64,000 nt of DNA from contig CAVTJO010000012.1 of assembly GCA_963734955.1 (NCBI GenBank), forward strand, positions 248,001 to 312,000, read 5' to 3'. Within the stretch, counting starts at the first letter, position 1; every line of letters starts with the position of its first letter. Of the stretch, positions 36,247 to 44,306 are shown piece after piece. The translations under genes were made by a program, and so were the position numbers. The notes below the pieces were generated by a model. The model saw only the letters and a program-made list of their open reading frames with translations. It was not told the origin of the DNA and did not search any database. The DNA comes from UBA11986 sp963734955 (lineage in GTDB: Bacteria; Bacteroidota; Ignavibacteria; UBA10030; UBA6906).

Positions 36247-37050
36247 TTAGTGTTTGGACGATGATATGTTCGCCTCTGGTTGATCCTCGGCTTCCAGCGT
36301 TCTCTGTTTCTCCTCGGCTTCAAACCTCGCTACCTCTGTCCGGCGTGAAGTAATCCAATGAACGCCAAAGAGTACAACGCTCGCAGCAACTGTATACTTC
36401 GGGATCTGCGATAGAACGCGCCACGACAGATTTGGAATCGGCTCGTTCGGAACGTTCATCGGGAAACCGAGTTGCTCAAATGGAATTGAAGAGATGTACA
36501 TAACCGATGTCCCACCAGCTTCCTTGAGTCCGTAGATGTAATCTATGTATTGACCTGGGGTTTCAGCAATACGCTTTCTTGCCTCTTTGATCATGTCATC
36601 ACGGTCCCCAAATGTGGTTGCACCGAACTGACATGCTTCCGCACACGCGGTCGGTTCGCCGGCCTTCACACGTTCATAACACATCTTGCATTTCTGAATT
36701 CTCGGTGAAAGGCTGCTCCATTCATAGCGAGGCACTTCAAACGGACATGCCTGCATACAATATCGGCATCCGATGCACTTTGACTCATCGTAGAGAACCG
36801 CGCCAGTTTCAGTTTTTGTGAAAGCGCCCACAAGACACGCGGAGACGCAAGTTGGTTCGTTGCAATGCATGCAGAGTCTTCGTACGTGGACCTCGTCGTT
36901 ATTGAAGTCCTTCAGCACGGTGTAATGGGTCGCTGAAAGCTCATGCGACTCTTCTTCCGGCAAGTGATTCGTTTGGGCGCAGGCGCGAGTGCATTCGCCA
37001 CACCCTACACACTTGGTAATGTCGACAAGTAATGCTTTTGACGTTCTCAT
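36247..37050 (-). CDS. HybA-like ferredoxin with four [4Fe-4S] sites and C-terminal membrane anchor
   Basis: 267-aa iron-sulfur protein. Cysteine clusters for four [4Fe-4S] centres are visible: CVGCGECTRAC (C14-C24), CMHCNEPTCVSAC, CIGCRYCMQACPF and CKMCYERV...CAEAC. One membrane span near residues 215-235 (IPKYTVAASVVLFGVHWI) precedes a charged tail. Unlike E. coli HybA, it begins directly with the first cluster and has no Tat signal, so the clusters should face the cytoplasm. The order HybA-HybB with a 10-bp gap is that of an electron-transfer module. The ATG overlaps the stop of the upstream GcvH-like gene by 4 bp (37047-37050), tying the odd protein to this module. Confidence 0.88.
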   Translation of the reverse strand: MRTSKALLVDITKCVGCGECTRACAQTNHLPEEESHELSATHYTVLKDFNNDEVHVRRLCMHCNEPTCVSACLVGAFTKTETGAVLYDESKCIGCRYCMQACPFEVPRYEWSSLSPRIQKCKMCYERVKAGEPTACAEACQFGATTFGDRDDMIKEARKRIAETPGQYIDYIYGLKEAGGTSVMYISSIPFEQLGFPMNVPNEPIPNLSWRVLSQIPKYTVAASVVLFGVHWITSRRTEVARFEAEEKQRTLEAEDQPEANISSSKH

Positions 37051-37751
37051 TTCCGGATCTCCTTGTGCTCATGGGTTCGTTGCAGAACGGTGAACGCACG
37101 GCCAAAGTCCTGCCACACGTGTTCATCAAACTGCTGGAGAACACCCTCAACCGGCAGACCGCCTTCCTGCAACATGGCCGGCTGCCCTTGGCGGGTGTTC
37201 ACGGCAATGAAGTCGCGTACCAAGGCTGTTTGCTCTTTCAGCCATTCAATCGGACGGCGGACGATGTACTGCCTTGAAGCTGCCAGGTCCTCGGTCTCGG
37301 ACTTGATCCGCATGAGCCAGCCCTTGCCGTAAGGATCACTGAGAACAAGTGACGGGTCCTTAAGAACCTCGGCATTCGACTCGATCACTCGACCCGCAGT
37401 CGGAGAGGCAAGCCGAATTGATCGGCCATGAGTGCCCACGGCGATATCTGTAGCAACTGAGACCATGGCTTCTCCTGCTTGCGGGATGGAGATTGTCTTC
37501 ACCGTACCCACAAGGCGGCTCAGGAACTCGTCGATCCCAATGGTAATCGTTCCGTCTTGATTGCCCTTCATCCACGTATGATTTGTAGCAAGGGACAGAC
37601 CATCCGGAAGTCGTATTGGAAACTGCATATGCAGATCCATCCTGTCCCCGACCTGGCTCAAAACTGCAACGGCATGAGCTCGCCTCTTCTGTACAACATG
37701 GTCCACAATGAGAAAGAGAGTCAGTGTGAATAGTACCAGTAGAACTGTCAT
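37047..37751 (-). CDS. Membrane-anchored GcvH-like protein 1 (no lipoyl lysine) with C-terminal QEGG region
   Basis: 234-aa protein. A membrane span at 2-19 (VLLVLFTLTLFLIVDHVV) is followed by KRR, which places the rest in the cytoplasm. Residues about 45-150 match the lipoyl-carrier fold of glycine-cleavage H protein (HTWMKGNQDGTITIGIDEF, LSRLVGTVKTISIPQAGEA, LASPTAGRVIESNAEVL, YGKGWLMRIK). At the position of the lipoylated Lys (eight residues before the Pro of 'SPxxG') the sequence is GRSIRLASP, with no lysine, so normal lipoylation is not expected. Residues 165-234 are an extra region with PAMLQEGG and a later W-x4-R-x-F, also present in the neighbouring paralogue. AAAGGAGAT precedes ATG. 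It is not a functional GcvH in the usual sense, since no GcvP or GcvT is present. Confidence 0.8.
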   Translation of the reverse strand: MTVLLVLFTLTLFLIVDHVVQKRRAHAVAVLSQVGDRMDLHMQFPIRLPDGLSLATNHTWMKGNQDGTITIGIDEFLSRLVGTVKTISIPQAGEAMVSVATDIAVGTHGRSIRLASPTAGRVIESNAEVLKDPSLVLSDPYGKGWLMRIKSETEDLAASRQYIVRRPIEWLKEQTALVRDFIAVNTRQGQPAMLQEGGLPVEGVLQQFDEHVWQDFGRAFTVLQRTHEHKEIRK

Positions 37752-37797
37752 GGTCGTATCTCCTTTGGGTATCAGCTTCTATTGTGATCAAGCAGCA

Positions 37798-38416
37798 TTA
37801 CTTCACTTCAACCAGGAAGAATTTTCTGGCAAGCTCTCTCCACTCATCATCGGAACACTTGTCAGCCAGGTCATGCAAGAGGACTCCGCCCTCCTGGAAC
37901 ATCAGTGCCGGCGTTCCTGAAAAGAAACGAGCGAGCTCGGACCGCTGTAAGTCCTGCCAGCTTGTGGCGGCATGACCGGTAAGCATGTTGCTGAGCTGAA
38001 TGTCGATCTTCTTGGGGCGCACTTTGAACAGCCAACCGTCACCATATGGTGAACTGTTGATCAGCGTGGGGTTGTTCAGCACCATCTCATTCTTTTCGAC
38101 AACGCGACCGCTGACCGGGCTTCGCATCGGCACAACACGTCCGCAGTGTTTCACTTTCCACCCAACCTGACCCTGAAGGACCCGGTGAAGCAGGCGCGGA
38201 AGCTCCACGGAGTCAATCTTTCCAATCACAGACTGACTAAAGTCATCAATCCCGATAATGACATCACCATCCTGAGTCATCTTCATCCATGCATGGCCCG
38301 GGTGTACATAGCGCTTCACAAGCACTGGCTTGGCGACCGGTTTCGGTTTGTCTCTTCCGAAAAGCCTGGATCAGAACAATGATTGTCGCGATTGTTACGG
38401 CAAGTATGAGCGACAT
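37798..38416 (-). CDS. Membrane-anchored GcvH-like protein 2, N-terminus in a shifted frame
   Basis: About 205 aa if a single extra base is removed. ATG 38416, with AAAAGGAGATT upstream, opens a membrane helix (MSLILAVTIATIIVLIQAF) followed by basic residues, as in protein 1. That frame then becomes nonsense. The H-protein domain is in the next frame, where KPKPVAKPVLVKRYVHPGHA leads into WMKMTQDGDVIIGIDDF, and this frame meets a stop at 38371-38373 going upstream. The crossing must fall between about 38330 and 38370. The best-supported uninterrupted part starts at GTG 38325. The lipoyl position again lacks lysine (CGRVVPMRSPVSGRV). The C-terminus repeats the paralogue's pattern (PALMFQEGG, W-x4-R-x-F). 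Indel error, real mutation or a programmed shift are all possible. Confidence 0.72.
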
Positions 38417-38770
38417 GGCAATCTCCTTTTCGGTACTTCATTCAGAACGAAGTATGTCCAAGAAGTCTGCCACAAATCGGTAAGGGACTTAGGAATTGGT
38501 CAGAAGCGTAAGACTATGCAACGGCCTATCTTGCTCAATGATGATAAACTCGACAACAAATGGGTTGGATATGCATTGTCAATAATAGCAACAGGACAAC
38601 GTGCCACAACGAGGATAAGTAGAGGTAGTTGCTTGGTTATCAGCAAGTTATGAGATTGCTTAAAATACCACCGGTCCATGATGAAAAAAATAACAGTGCC
38701 ATCTGATCGTGCACAATCACGAGGTTTTCCATGGCGGTCATGCAGTGATCGAGGCGAGAGTGGTGTTTTC
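38417..38770. promoter_or_regulatory. Intergenic region ahead of the GcvH-like/HybAB genes
   Basis: This gap of 354 bp should hold the promoter of the leftward GcvH-like/HybAB operon. TACTTC (38434-38439) and GAAGTA (38449-38454) form a short inverted repeat just upstream of the ribosome site. TGGCAC-like words occur on the minus strand near 38598 and 38696, but neither has a properly spaced TTGC, so no sigma-54 promoter is called. No gene is evident. Confidence 0.3.
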
Positions 38771-39301
38771 CTATACTCCCCACCCCATTCTTTTTCTGAG
38801 ACCATTGATCTGGGCAATATGATGACGTCCATGCCACCCATACAACTGGAGAAGAAAATCGACACTGATAACGCCATGCTCGGGATGAACAAGTGTCCTT
38901 GAGAATTCAACTGGTTTGAGCGACTTAAGAAAAGTAACCCAGCGTTCATGGAGGGATTCAAGGAGAGCAATGGAAGGTTCCACCGAAGACTCACGGGCAT
39001 CAAATAGCTCTGCCCATAGTTTCTCGTTGTAGGGTTTTATGGCTGGCTGCGATTCGGTCACGGCGAGCTTCATTCTCACATATGCATTCATGTGACTATC
39101 GGGCAAATGGTGCACAACCTGCCTCACCGTCCACCCACCAGTCCGGTAGGGTGTATTGAGCTGTTCAGGGGAAAGTCCATGAACGGCGCTACGGAGAAGC
39201 GATGGAGCCTCGGCCAATCGTTGAATAAGTTCATGCCGATCATCGTTTGAAAGAGTCTCTTTTCGCTGCAGCTTTCCGATGGGATACTGAAGGTCGGTCA
39301 T
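38771..39301 (-). CDS. DinB/YfiT-family metal-dependent bacillithiol-transferase-like protein
   Basis: 176-aa four-helix DinB-superfamily protein of the YfiT type. It starts with the typical YPIGKLQ segment and has the three metal-binding histidines in WTVRQVVHHLPDSHMNAYVR and YGWHGRHHIAQI. AAAGGAC precedes ATG. Relatives transfer low-molecular-weight thiols (bacillithiol in Firmicutes and some Bacteroidota) to electrophiles, or were first annotated as metal hydrolases. No thiol-biosynthesis gene is in the window. It stands alone, with the GcvH-like operon downstream and gdhA divergent. Confidence 0.83.
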   Translation of the reverse strand: MTDLQYPIGKLQRKETLSNDDRHELIQRLAEAPSLLRSAVHGLSPEQLNTPYRTGGWTVRQVVHHLPDSHMNAYVRMKLAVTESQPAIKPYNEKLWAELFDARESSVEPSIALLESLHERWVTFLKSLKPVEFSRTLVHPEHGVISVDFLLQLYGWHGRHHIAQINGLRKRMGWGV

Positions 39302-39670
39302 TGTGTCCTTTCACTGAATGTTGTTTGGAACGTGAGACCACAACAATGATGAAGTCGGTGGTTATCATGCTTTGGGCAGTTTCGATTACATGGTAATGCA
39401 CTTTTTCCAGTTTTTCAACCCCAATGTTGATGGCAACCCGATGAAACCATCCTTTGAACCACCCATTGTCTCCCGCCCTTCGCGATTCCTTGCTTCTTGT
39501 ACGCATTCTTCGTTATATTTAGTGGCTTCCGATGAACCCACCGTTCTTTTCCTGCGGAGACTCTTCCCCAGATATGACTCCACAAGTCTTGTGAGCATCA
39601 TAAGTATCTGGGTTGTCACAGTTTGGCCCTTGAATGCAAACCGACTGAATAACAACGCTAAGAGGATAAC
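39302..39670. promoter_or_regulatory. Divergent intergenic region, candidate gdhA promoter
   Basis: This 369-bp gap separates the YfiT-like gene from the first glutamate dehydrogenase. No plausible protein is encoded. TTG (39490-39492), 21 bases, then TATATTTA (39514-39521) resembles the Bacteroidota promoter pattern, and a similar arrangement precedes the MalK-type gene. The leader to the gdhA start would be about 145 nt. Confidence 0.3.
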
Positions 39671-41011
39671 ATGTCCGAATATGTAAGCAATCTGATTTCT
39701 CAAGTAAAAATGAAAAATTCAAACGAACCGGAGTTCTTGCAGGCGGTTCAGGAGGTGCTGGGTTCGCTCGACCTTGTCTTGCAGCGCCATCCGGAGTACC
39801 GTACCGCGAAGATTCTCGAGAGGATGGTGGAGCCGGAACGAGTTGTCATGTTCCGCGTTCCTTGGACAGATGATCAGGGAGAAATCCATATTAATCGCGG
39901 TTTTCGCATCCAAATGAACAGTGCAATCGGACCCTATAAGGGGGGTCTCCGATTCCACCCTTCTGTCACCCTCAGCATCCTCAAATTCCTCGCCTTTGAA
40001 CAAGTGTTCAAAAACAGTCTCACGTCCCTGCCAATGGGAGGAGGAAAAGGCGGCTCTGACTTCGATCCAAAGGGAAAGAGCGACAACGAAGTGATGAGAT
40101 TTTGCCAAAGCTTCATGACCGAATTGTTTCGCCATATTGGTCCTGATGTGGATGTTCCTGCCGGAGATATTGGCGTTGGAGGCCGAGAAATCGGCTATCT
40201 GTTCGGCCAGTACAAGAGACTCACGCGAGAATTCTCCGGCGTTTTGACAGGTAAGGGGCTGAGCTGGGGCGGATCATTGATTCGGCCGGAAGCGACCGGG
40301 TTCGGCGTGGTGTATTTCACGCAGGAAATGTTGAAAGCAAAAGGCGAATCGCTCGACGGAAAACGCGTTGCGATCTCGGGATTTGGGAATGTTGCCTGGG
40401 GGGCGGCACTGAAAGCAACAGAACTTGGGGCGAAAGTGGTTACATTGTCGGGCCCGGATGGGTTTATCCTCGACGAGAACGGAGTAAAAGGCGAGAAGAT
40501 TGAATACATGCTAGAATTGAGAGCAAGCGCGCAGGACCGCGTGAGACCCTATGCCGACAAATTCAAGGTACCGTTCTTCGAAGGAAAGCGTGCTTGGGGC
40601 GTCAATGTGAATGTTGCGCTTCCCTGCGCCACACAGAACGAGCTCGATGAGGATGACGCAAGAGAGCTTGTGAAGAACGGCTGCAAATTCGTGTGTGAAG
40701 GAGCCAACATGCCAAGCACGCTTGGAGCAGTCAAAGTGTTTCATGCAAACGCCATTCCCTACGCACCGGGAAAAGCCTCCAACGCGGGAGGAGTTGCAAC
40801 ATCGGGACTCGAAATGAGCCAGAACAGCATGAGGTTGCCCTGGCCCAGGGAAGAAGTGGACCAGCGATTGCACCAAATCATGAGAAACATCCACCAGACT
40901 TGCCTCACGCATGCCGAGAAATACGGCACGCCCGGCAACTACCTCAACGGCGCAAACATTGCCGGCTTCTTGAAAGTGGCAAACGCAATGCTGGACCAGG
41001 GACTCGTTTGA
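39671..41011 (+). CDS. gdhA: Glutamate dehydrogenase, hexameric NADP-type, copy 1
   Basis: 446-aa enzyme interconverting 2-oxoglutarate plus ammonia and glutamate. It belongs to the E. coli GdhA class by length and motifs: VPWTDDQGEIHINRGFRIQ, GPYKGGLRFHPSVTLSILKF, MGGGKGGSDFDPKGKS (catalytic lysine), DVPAGDIGVGGREIGYLFGQ and the Rossmann turn SGFGNVAWGAA. The conserved NAGGVATSGLEMSQN is present. It begins a cluster of three dehydrogenase genes and two receiver/PPDK-N genes on this strand. The second copy (44307-45668) is a close paralogue, differing mainly in the nucleotide-binding half. A structured, terminator-like intergenic region follows. Confidence 0.95.
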   Translation: MSEYVSNLISQVKMKNSNEPEFLQAVQEVLGSLDLVLQRHPEYRTAKILERMVEPERVVMFRVPWTDDQGEIHINRGFRIQMNSAIGPYKGGLRFHPSVTLSILKFLAFEQVFKNSLTSLPMGGGKGGSDFDPKGKSDNEVMRFCQSFMTELFRHIGPDVDVPAGDIGVGGREIGYLFGQYKRLTREFSGVLTGKGLSWGGSLIRPEATGFGVVYFTQEMLKAKGESLDGKRVAISGFGNVAWGAALKATELGAKVVTLSGPDGFILDENGVKGEKIEYMLELRASAQDRVRPYADKFKVPFFEGKRAWGVNVNVALPCATQNELDEDDARELVKNGCKFVCEGANMPSTLGAVKVFHANAIPYAPGKASNAGGVATSGLEMSQNSMRLPWPREEVDQRLHQIMRNIHQTCLTHAEKYGTPGNYLNGANIAGFLKVANAMLDQGLV

Positions 41012-41201
41012 CAAACGCTTGCGCTCACCAAAGAGCGCATCATGTGCAGCTTGCAGATGGCAGGCGATTGTAGTAACTTCTTGGAGGCGTATTTCATTCC
41101 GTTCTTGCTCGCGGTGAACATCGAGCACAAAGTTTGACGGCTGAATACGCCTTCTTTTTTTGAGTCCCTCCCTCACGAGGTCAGCTTTCTCGCTGTATTA
41201 C
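41012..41201 (+). other. Structured intergenic RNA region with terminator-like end
   Basis: 190 bp between gdhA copy 1 and the receiver/PPDK-N gene. A perfect 7-bp hairpin with 6-nt loop lies at 41020-41039. A 9-bp stem pairs AGGCGTATT (41085-41093) with AATACGCCT (41144-41152), encloses an inner 6-bp hairpin (TGCTCG 41106-41111, CGAGCA 41122-41127), and is followed by TCTTTTTTT to 41161. The start codon of the next gene is 41 bp further on. This may be a terminator with a large loop or a leader that controls read-through. Confidence 0.5.
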
Positions 41202-44183
41202 ATGAGCAAGATCGATCGACTCAATATCGAGGATGTCCAGGAAGGCCGCGTCAAGACGTTCCAGAAATTGATGCGCTTCAAGATCCGCGATATCCTCCTT
41301 GTTTCCAGCCTATATGACAACTATCTGTTTGAGGAAGATGGACGACTCTATGAGCTCATCCGTCAGGAATTCCAAGTCCTCAATCTCAGCCATCCGCCGG
41401 AGATTACACATATCAGCAGTGGCGTTGAGGCAATTGAACTTGCGTTAAGCGGGGAAAACTTCGACCTCATCATCACGACGCTCCACATCGAGGACATGCA
41501 CGTGGTGAAATTCGCCCAGGCCGTTCGAGATGCTGGAATAAGAACTCCCATTGTTCTCCTCGCATATGACAATCGTGAGAGGAAAGACCTCGTCACCAAC
41601 TACGACACGACCGTCTTTGACAAGATCTTCATCTGGCAGGGTGATTATCACCTTCTCATAGGCATCATCAAGAGCATCGAAGACCGGGAGAATGTTGAGA
41701 GCGATACTCTGGCTGTCGGTACTCAATCGATTATCCTTCTGGAGGACAGCGTACAATTCTACTCGTCCTACCTTCCGCTCATCTATACCGAGATTCTGAA
41801 TCAATCACAGCGCCTCATCTCCGAGGGGGTCAACATCACGCACCGTTTTCTCCGCATGCGTGCACGACCGAAAATCCTTCTCTGTACGACATTTGAAGAG
41901 GCGTGGGGATACTATGAGAAATACCAGGACTTCATCCTGGGCATTATTTCGGATGTGAACTTCAAACGACATGGAGTGAAGGATCAGGAAGCCGGACTTG
42001 CATTTGCCCGGCTTGTCAAGAGACAGCACGATGACATCCCGATCCTGCTGCAGTCAAGCAACGCTGAGTATGCGCACAAGGCGAAGGAGATCGGGGCATC
42101 GTTCTTGCTGAAAGGATCGCCCCGGTTACTTCATGAATTGCGTGAATTCATGCTAAGCCATTTCGGATTCGGGGATTTTGTGTTTCGCATGAACGATGGA
42201 AGCGAAGTAGGCCGCGCCCATGATCTGCGTACTCTTGAGGAGCAACTCAGACATGTTCCGGACGAAAGCATACTGTTCCACGCCCGGCGGAATCATTTCT
42301 CAAACTGGCTGAAAGCGCGTACTGAGTTCTGGCTTGCGAAGCAGCTTCGACCACACAAGGTGGAGGATTTTGCCTCGGAGGCGGATTTGAGAAACAAGCT
42401 CATCGATTCGCTCCGCGCCTACCGAGAAACCCATCAACGGGGAGTAATCACCGAATTCTCAAAGGAGACGTTTGACCCGCGAAACAGTTTTGCCCGCATT
42501 GGCAGCGGTTCGTTGGGCGGAAAAGCCCGTGGATTGGGATTTATCAACACCCTCATCAATAATTATAACATTCAGGATCGGTTTCCTGGTGTCGAGATTC
42601 ATGTTCCGTCCGCAGTAGTTGTCGCGACAGATGTGTTCGATAAATTCATGACCGAGAATCAGCTTGAGAATTTCGCTCTCCAGGTAACAGATGATGTGGA
42701 GTTGAGAACCAGGTTTCTCGCTGCCCCTCATTTCTCAAAAGAGATCGTGAACAAGCTCTGCGAATTTCTCGAGATCACGCAAACCCCGCTCGCGGTTCGA
42801 TCATCGAGTCTGCTCGAGGATTCACAGTACCAGCCGTTTGCCGGTGTGTACGAAACGTACATGATTGCAAACAACAACCCGGATCCTCATGTGAGATTGG
42901 CAGACCTGCTCCAGGCAATCAAGCTCGTCTATGCTTCAACTTTCGCGAAAAGTGCAAAGGACTACATGAAGGCGACCGCGTACCGGATGGAAGAAGAGAA
43001 AATGGCCGTCATCATCCAAAAGATGGTGGGATCGGCACGTCACGGACGGTACTATCCGGAGTTCGCCGGCGTGGCAAAGTCATACAACTTTTATCCCGTT
43101 CCTCCTCAAAAACCAACTGATGGGATTGTGCTTGTCGCGCTTGGCCTTGGTAAAACGGTTGTTGAGGGGGGAACCACTGTGAGATTTTGTCCGAAGTATC
43201 CAAGACACCTGCTGCAGTTCTTCTCGACAAAGGAAACCCTCCGAAATGCCCAGCAGGAATTCTATGCTTTGAACATGAACGCGAGTCTTGACCGCTCCGA
43301 AGGCGCAACGCCCGACATGTTTGTCCAACAATTCGACCTGAACAAGGCGGAAGAAGATCAAACGCTGTTCTACGTCGCTTCCACCTATTCTCCCGAAAAC
43401 GACGCTGTGTACGATGGAATGTCACGGTCCGGGCGGCGAGTTGTCACGTTTGCCCCCGTGTTGAAACACGACGTTTTTCCCCTTGCAGAGATCCTTGACC
43501 TCGTGCTGGAGATGGGGACATGGGGAATGGGGACACACGTAGAGATCGAGTTCGCCGTGAACATGAACGTTGCCACACATGAACCGAGGGAGTTCGCGTT
43601 TCTTCAGATCCGACCGCTGGTACTGAGCAGTGAGGTGGAAGAGTTGGTAGTTGACAATCTCGACCGCAGTGGACTCATTTGCTACAGCGAGCAAGTTCTC
43701 GGAAACGGCGCCACAAAAGATGTCCATGATATCGTGGTTGTGGATATTCAGAAGTTCGATCGGTCAAAGAGCCGGGATGTCGCACAGGAGGTGAGCGCAA
43801 TGAATTCTCGGCTCCTGATCCAAAAGCGTCCTTACATTCTGATCGGGGTGGGGCGCTGGGGGAGCCTTGACCACTGGTTGGGGGTACCTGTTACGTGGGA
43901 CCAGATCTCCGGCGCGGTGGCGATTGTTGAATCGGGATTCAAAGACTTTAACGTTACTCCTTCGCAAGGATCGCATTTTTTCCAGAACATCACATCGTTT
44001 CGAGTGGGTTATTTCACCGTGAATTCGCTGAACAATACGGGTTTCATTGATTGGGAGTGGTTGTCAGCACAGCCATCAATTGAAGAGTTGACATTTACAC
44101 GTCAACTTCGATTTGACAGCCCCATGACTGTGAAGATAAACGGACACAAAAACATTGGGGTGATTTCGAAGCCAGGGAAATAG
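41202..44183 (+). CDS. Double-receiver / PPDK N-terminal (PEP-pyruvate-binding) protein, copy 1
   Basis: 993-aa soluble protein. ATG 41202 is chosen over an upstream TTG. Residues 20-170 form a receiver-like domain whose acceptor Asp is replaced (DLIITTLHIEDMH). Residues 175-340 form a second receiver with the expected acidic and acceptor residues (ILLEDS, GIISDVNF, LLKGS). From about 440 to 870 it matches the ATP-grasp phosphotransferase domain of pyruvate phosphate dikinase and PEP synthase: GGKARGLGFINTLI, PLAVRSSSLLEDSQYQPFAG, MAVIIQKMVG, LGLGKTVVEGG, IEFAVNMNVATHEPREFAFL and QIRPLVL. The swivelling His domain and PEP-binding barrel of true dikinases are missing, so it cannot run the full reaction; it may phosphorylate or bind another protein. 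It sits between two gdhA copies and is a paralogue of 45768-48782. Confidence 0.85.
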   Translation: MSKIDRLNIEDVQEGRVKTFQKLMRFKIRDILLVSSLYDNYLFEEDGRLYELIRQEFQVLNLSHPPEITHISSGVEAIELALSGENFDLIITTLHIEDMHVVKFAQAVRDAGIRTPIVLLAYDNRERKDLVTNYDTTVFDKIFIWQGDYHLLIGIIKSIEDRENVESDTLAVGTQSIILLEDSVQFYSSYLPLIYTEILNQSQRLISEGVNITHRFLRMRARPKILLCTTFEEAWGYYEKYQDFILGIISDVNFKRHGVKDQEAGLAFARLVKRQHDDIPILLQSSNAEYAHKAKEIGASFLLKGSPRLLHELREFMLSHFGFGDFVFRMNDGSEVGRAHDLRTLEEQLRHVPDESILFHARRNHFSNWLKARTEFWLAKQLRPHKVEDFASEADLRNKLIDSLRAYRETHQRGVITEFSKETFDPRNSFARIGSGSLGGKARGLGFINTLINNYNIQDRFPGVEIHVPSAVVVATDVFDKFMTENQLENFALQVTDDVELRTRFLAAPHFSKEIVNKLCEFLEITQTPLAVRSSSLLEDSQYQPFAGVYETYMIANNNPDPHVRLADLLQAIKLVYASTFAKSAKDYMKATAYRMEEEKMAVIIQKMVGSARHGRYYPEFAGVAKSYNFYPVPPQKPTDGIVLVALGLGKTVVEGGTTVRFCPKYPRHLLQFFSTKETLRNAQQEFYALNMNASLDRSEGATPDMFVQQFDLNKAEEDQTLFYVASTYSPENDAVYDGMSRSGRRVVTFAPVLKHDVFPLAEILDLVLEMGTWGMGTHVEIEFAVNMNVATHEPREFAFLQIRPLVLSSEVEELVVDNLDRSGLICYSEQVLGNGATKDVHDIVVVDIQKFDRSKSRDVAQEVSAMNSRLLIQKRPYILIGVGRWGSLDHWLGVPVTWDQISGAVAIVESGFKDFNVTPSQGSHFFQNITSFRVGYFTVNSLNNTGFIDWEWLSAQPSIEELTFTRQLRFDSPMTVKINGHKNIGVISKPGK

Positions 44184-44306
44184 ACGGTCATTCATGAATA
44201 ATGAATCATGCACTAATTGTCGCTTCACGACTCAACAAATACCGTGGTATTCCACCGCCGCGGATTCATATCACACCTTCAACCAATACTCAATTAGGAG
44301 ACTTAC

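Noticed and set aside
35025..37050. Annotation as NiFe-hydrogenase operon
   Set aside because: Only HybA/HybB-like subunits are present. No large or small hydrogenase subunit or maturation gene occurs in the window.
37047..38416. Annotation as glycine-cleavage H protein
   Set aside because: The lipoyl lysine is absent in both copies, both carry membrane anchors and an extra domain, and no other cleavage-system gene is near.
38590..38705. Possible sigma-54 promoters upstream of the GcvH-like operon
   Set aside because: TGGCAC-like words were found, but the TTGC element is missing at the required spacing in each case.
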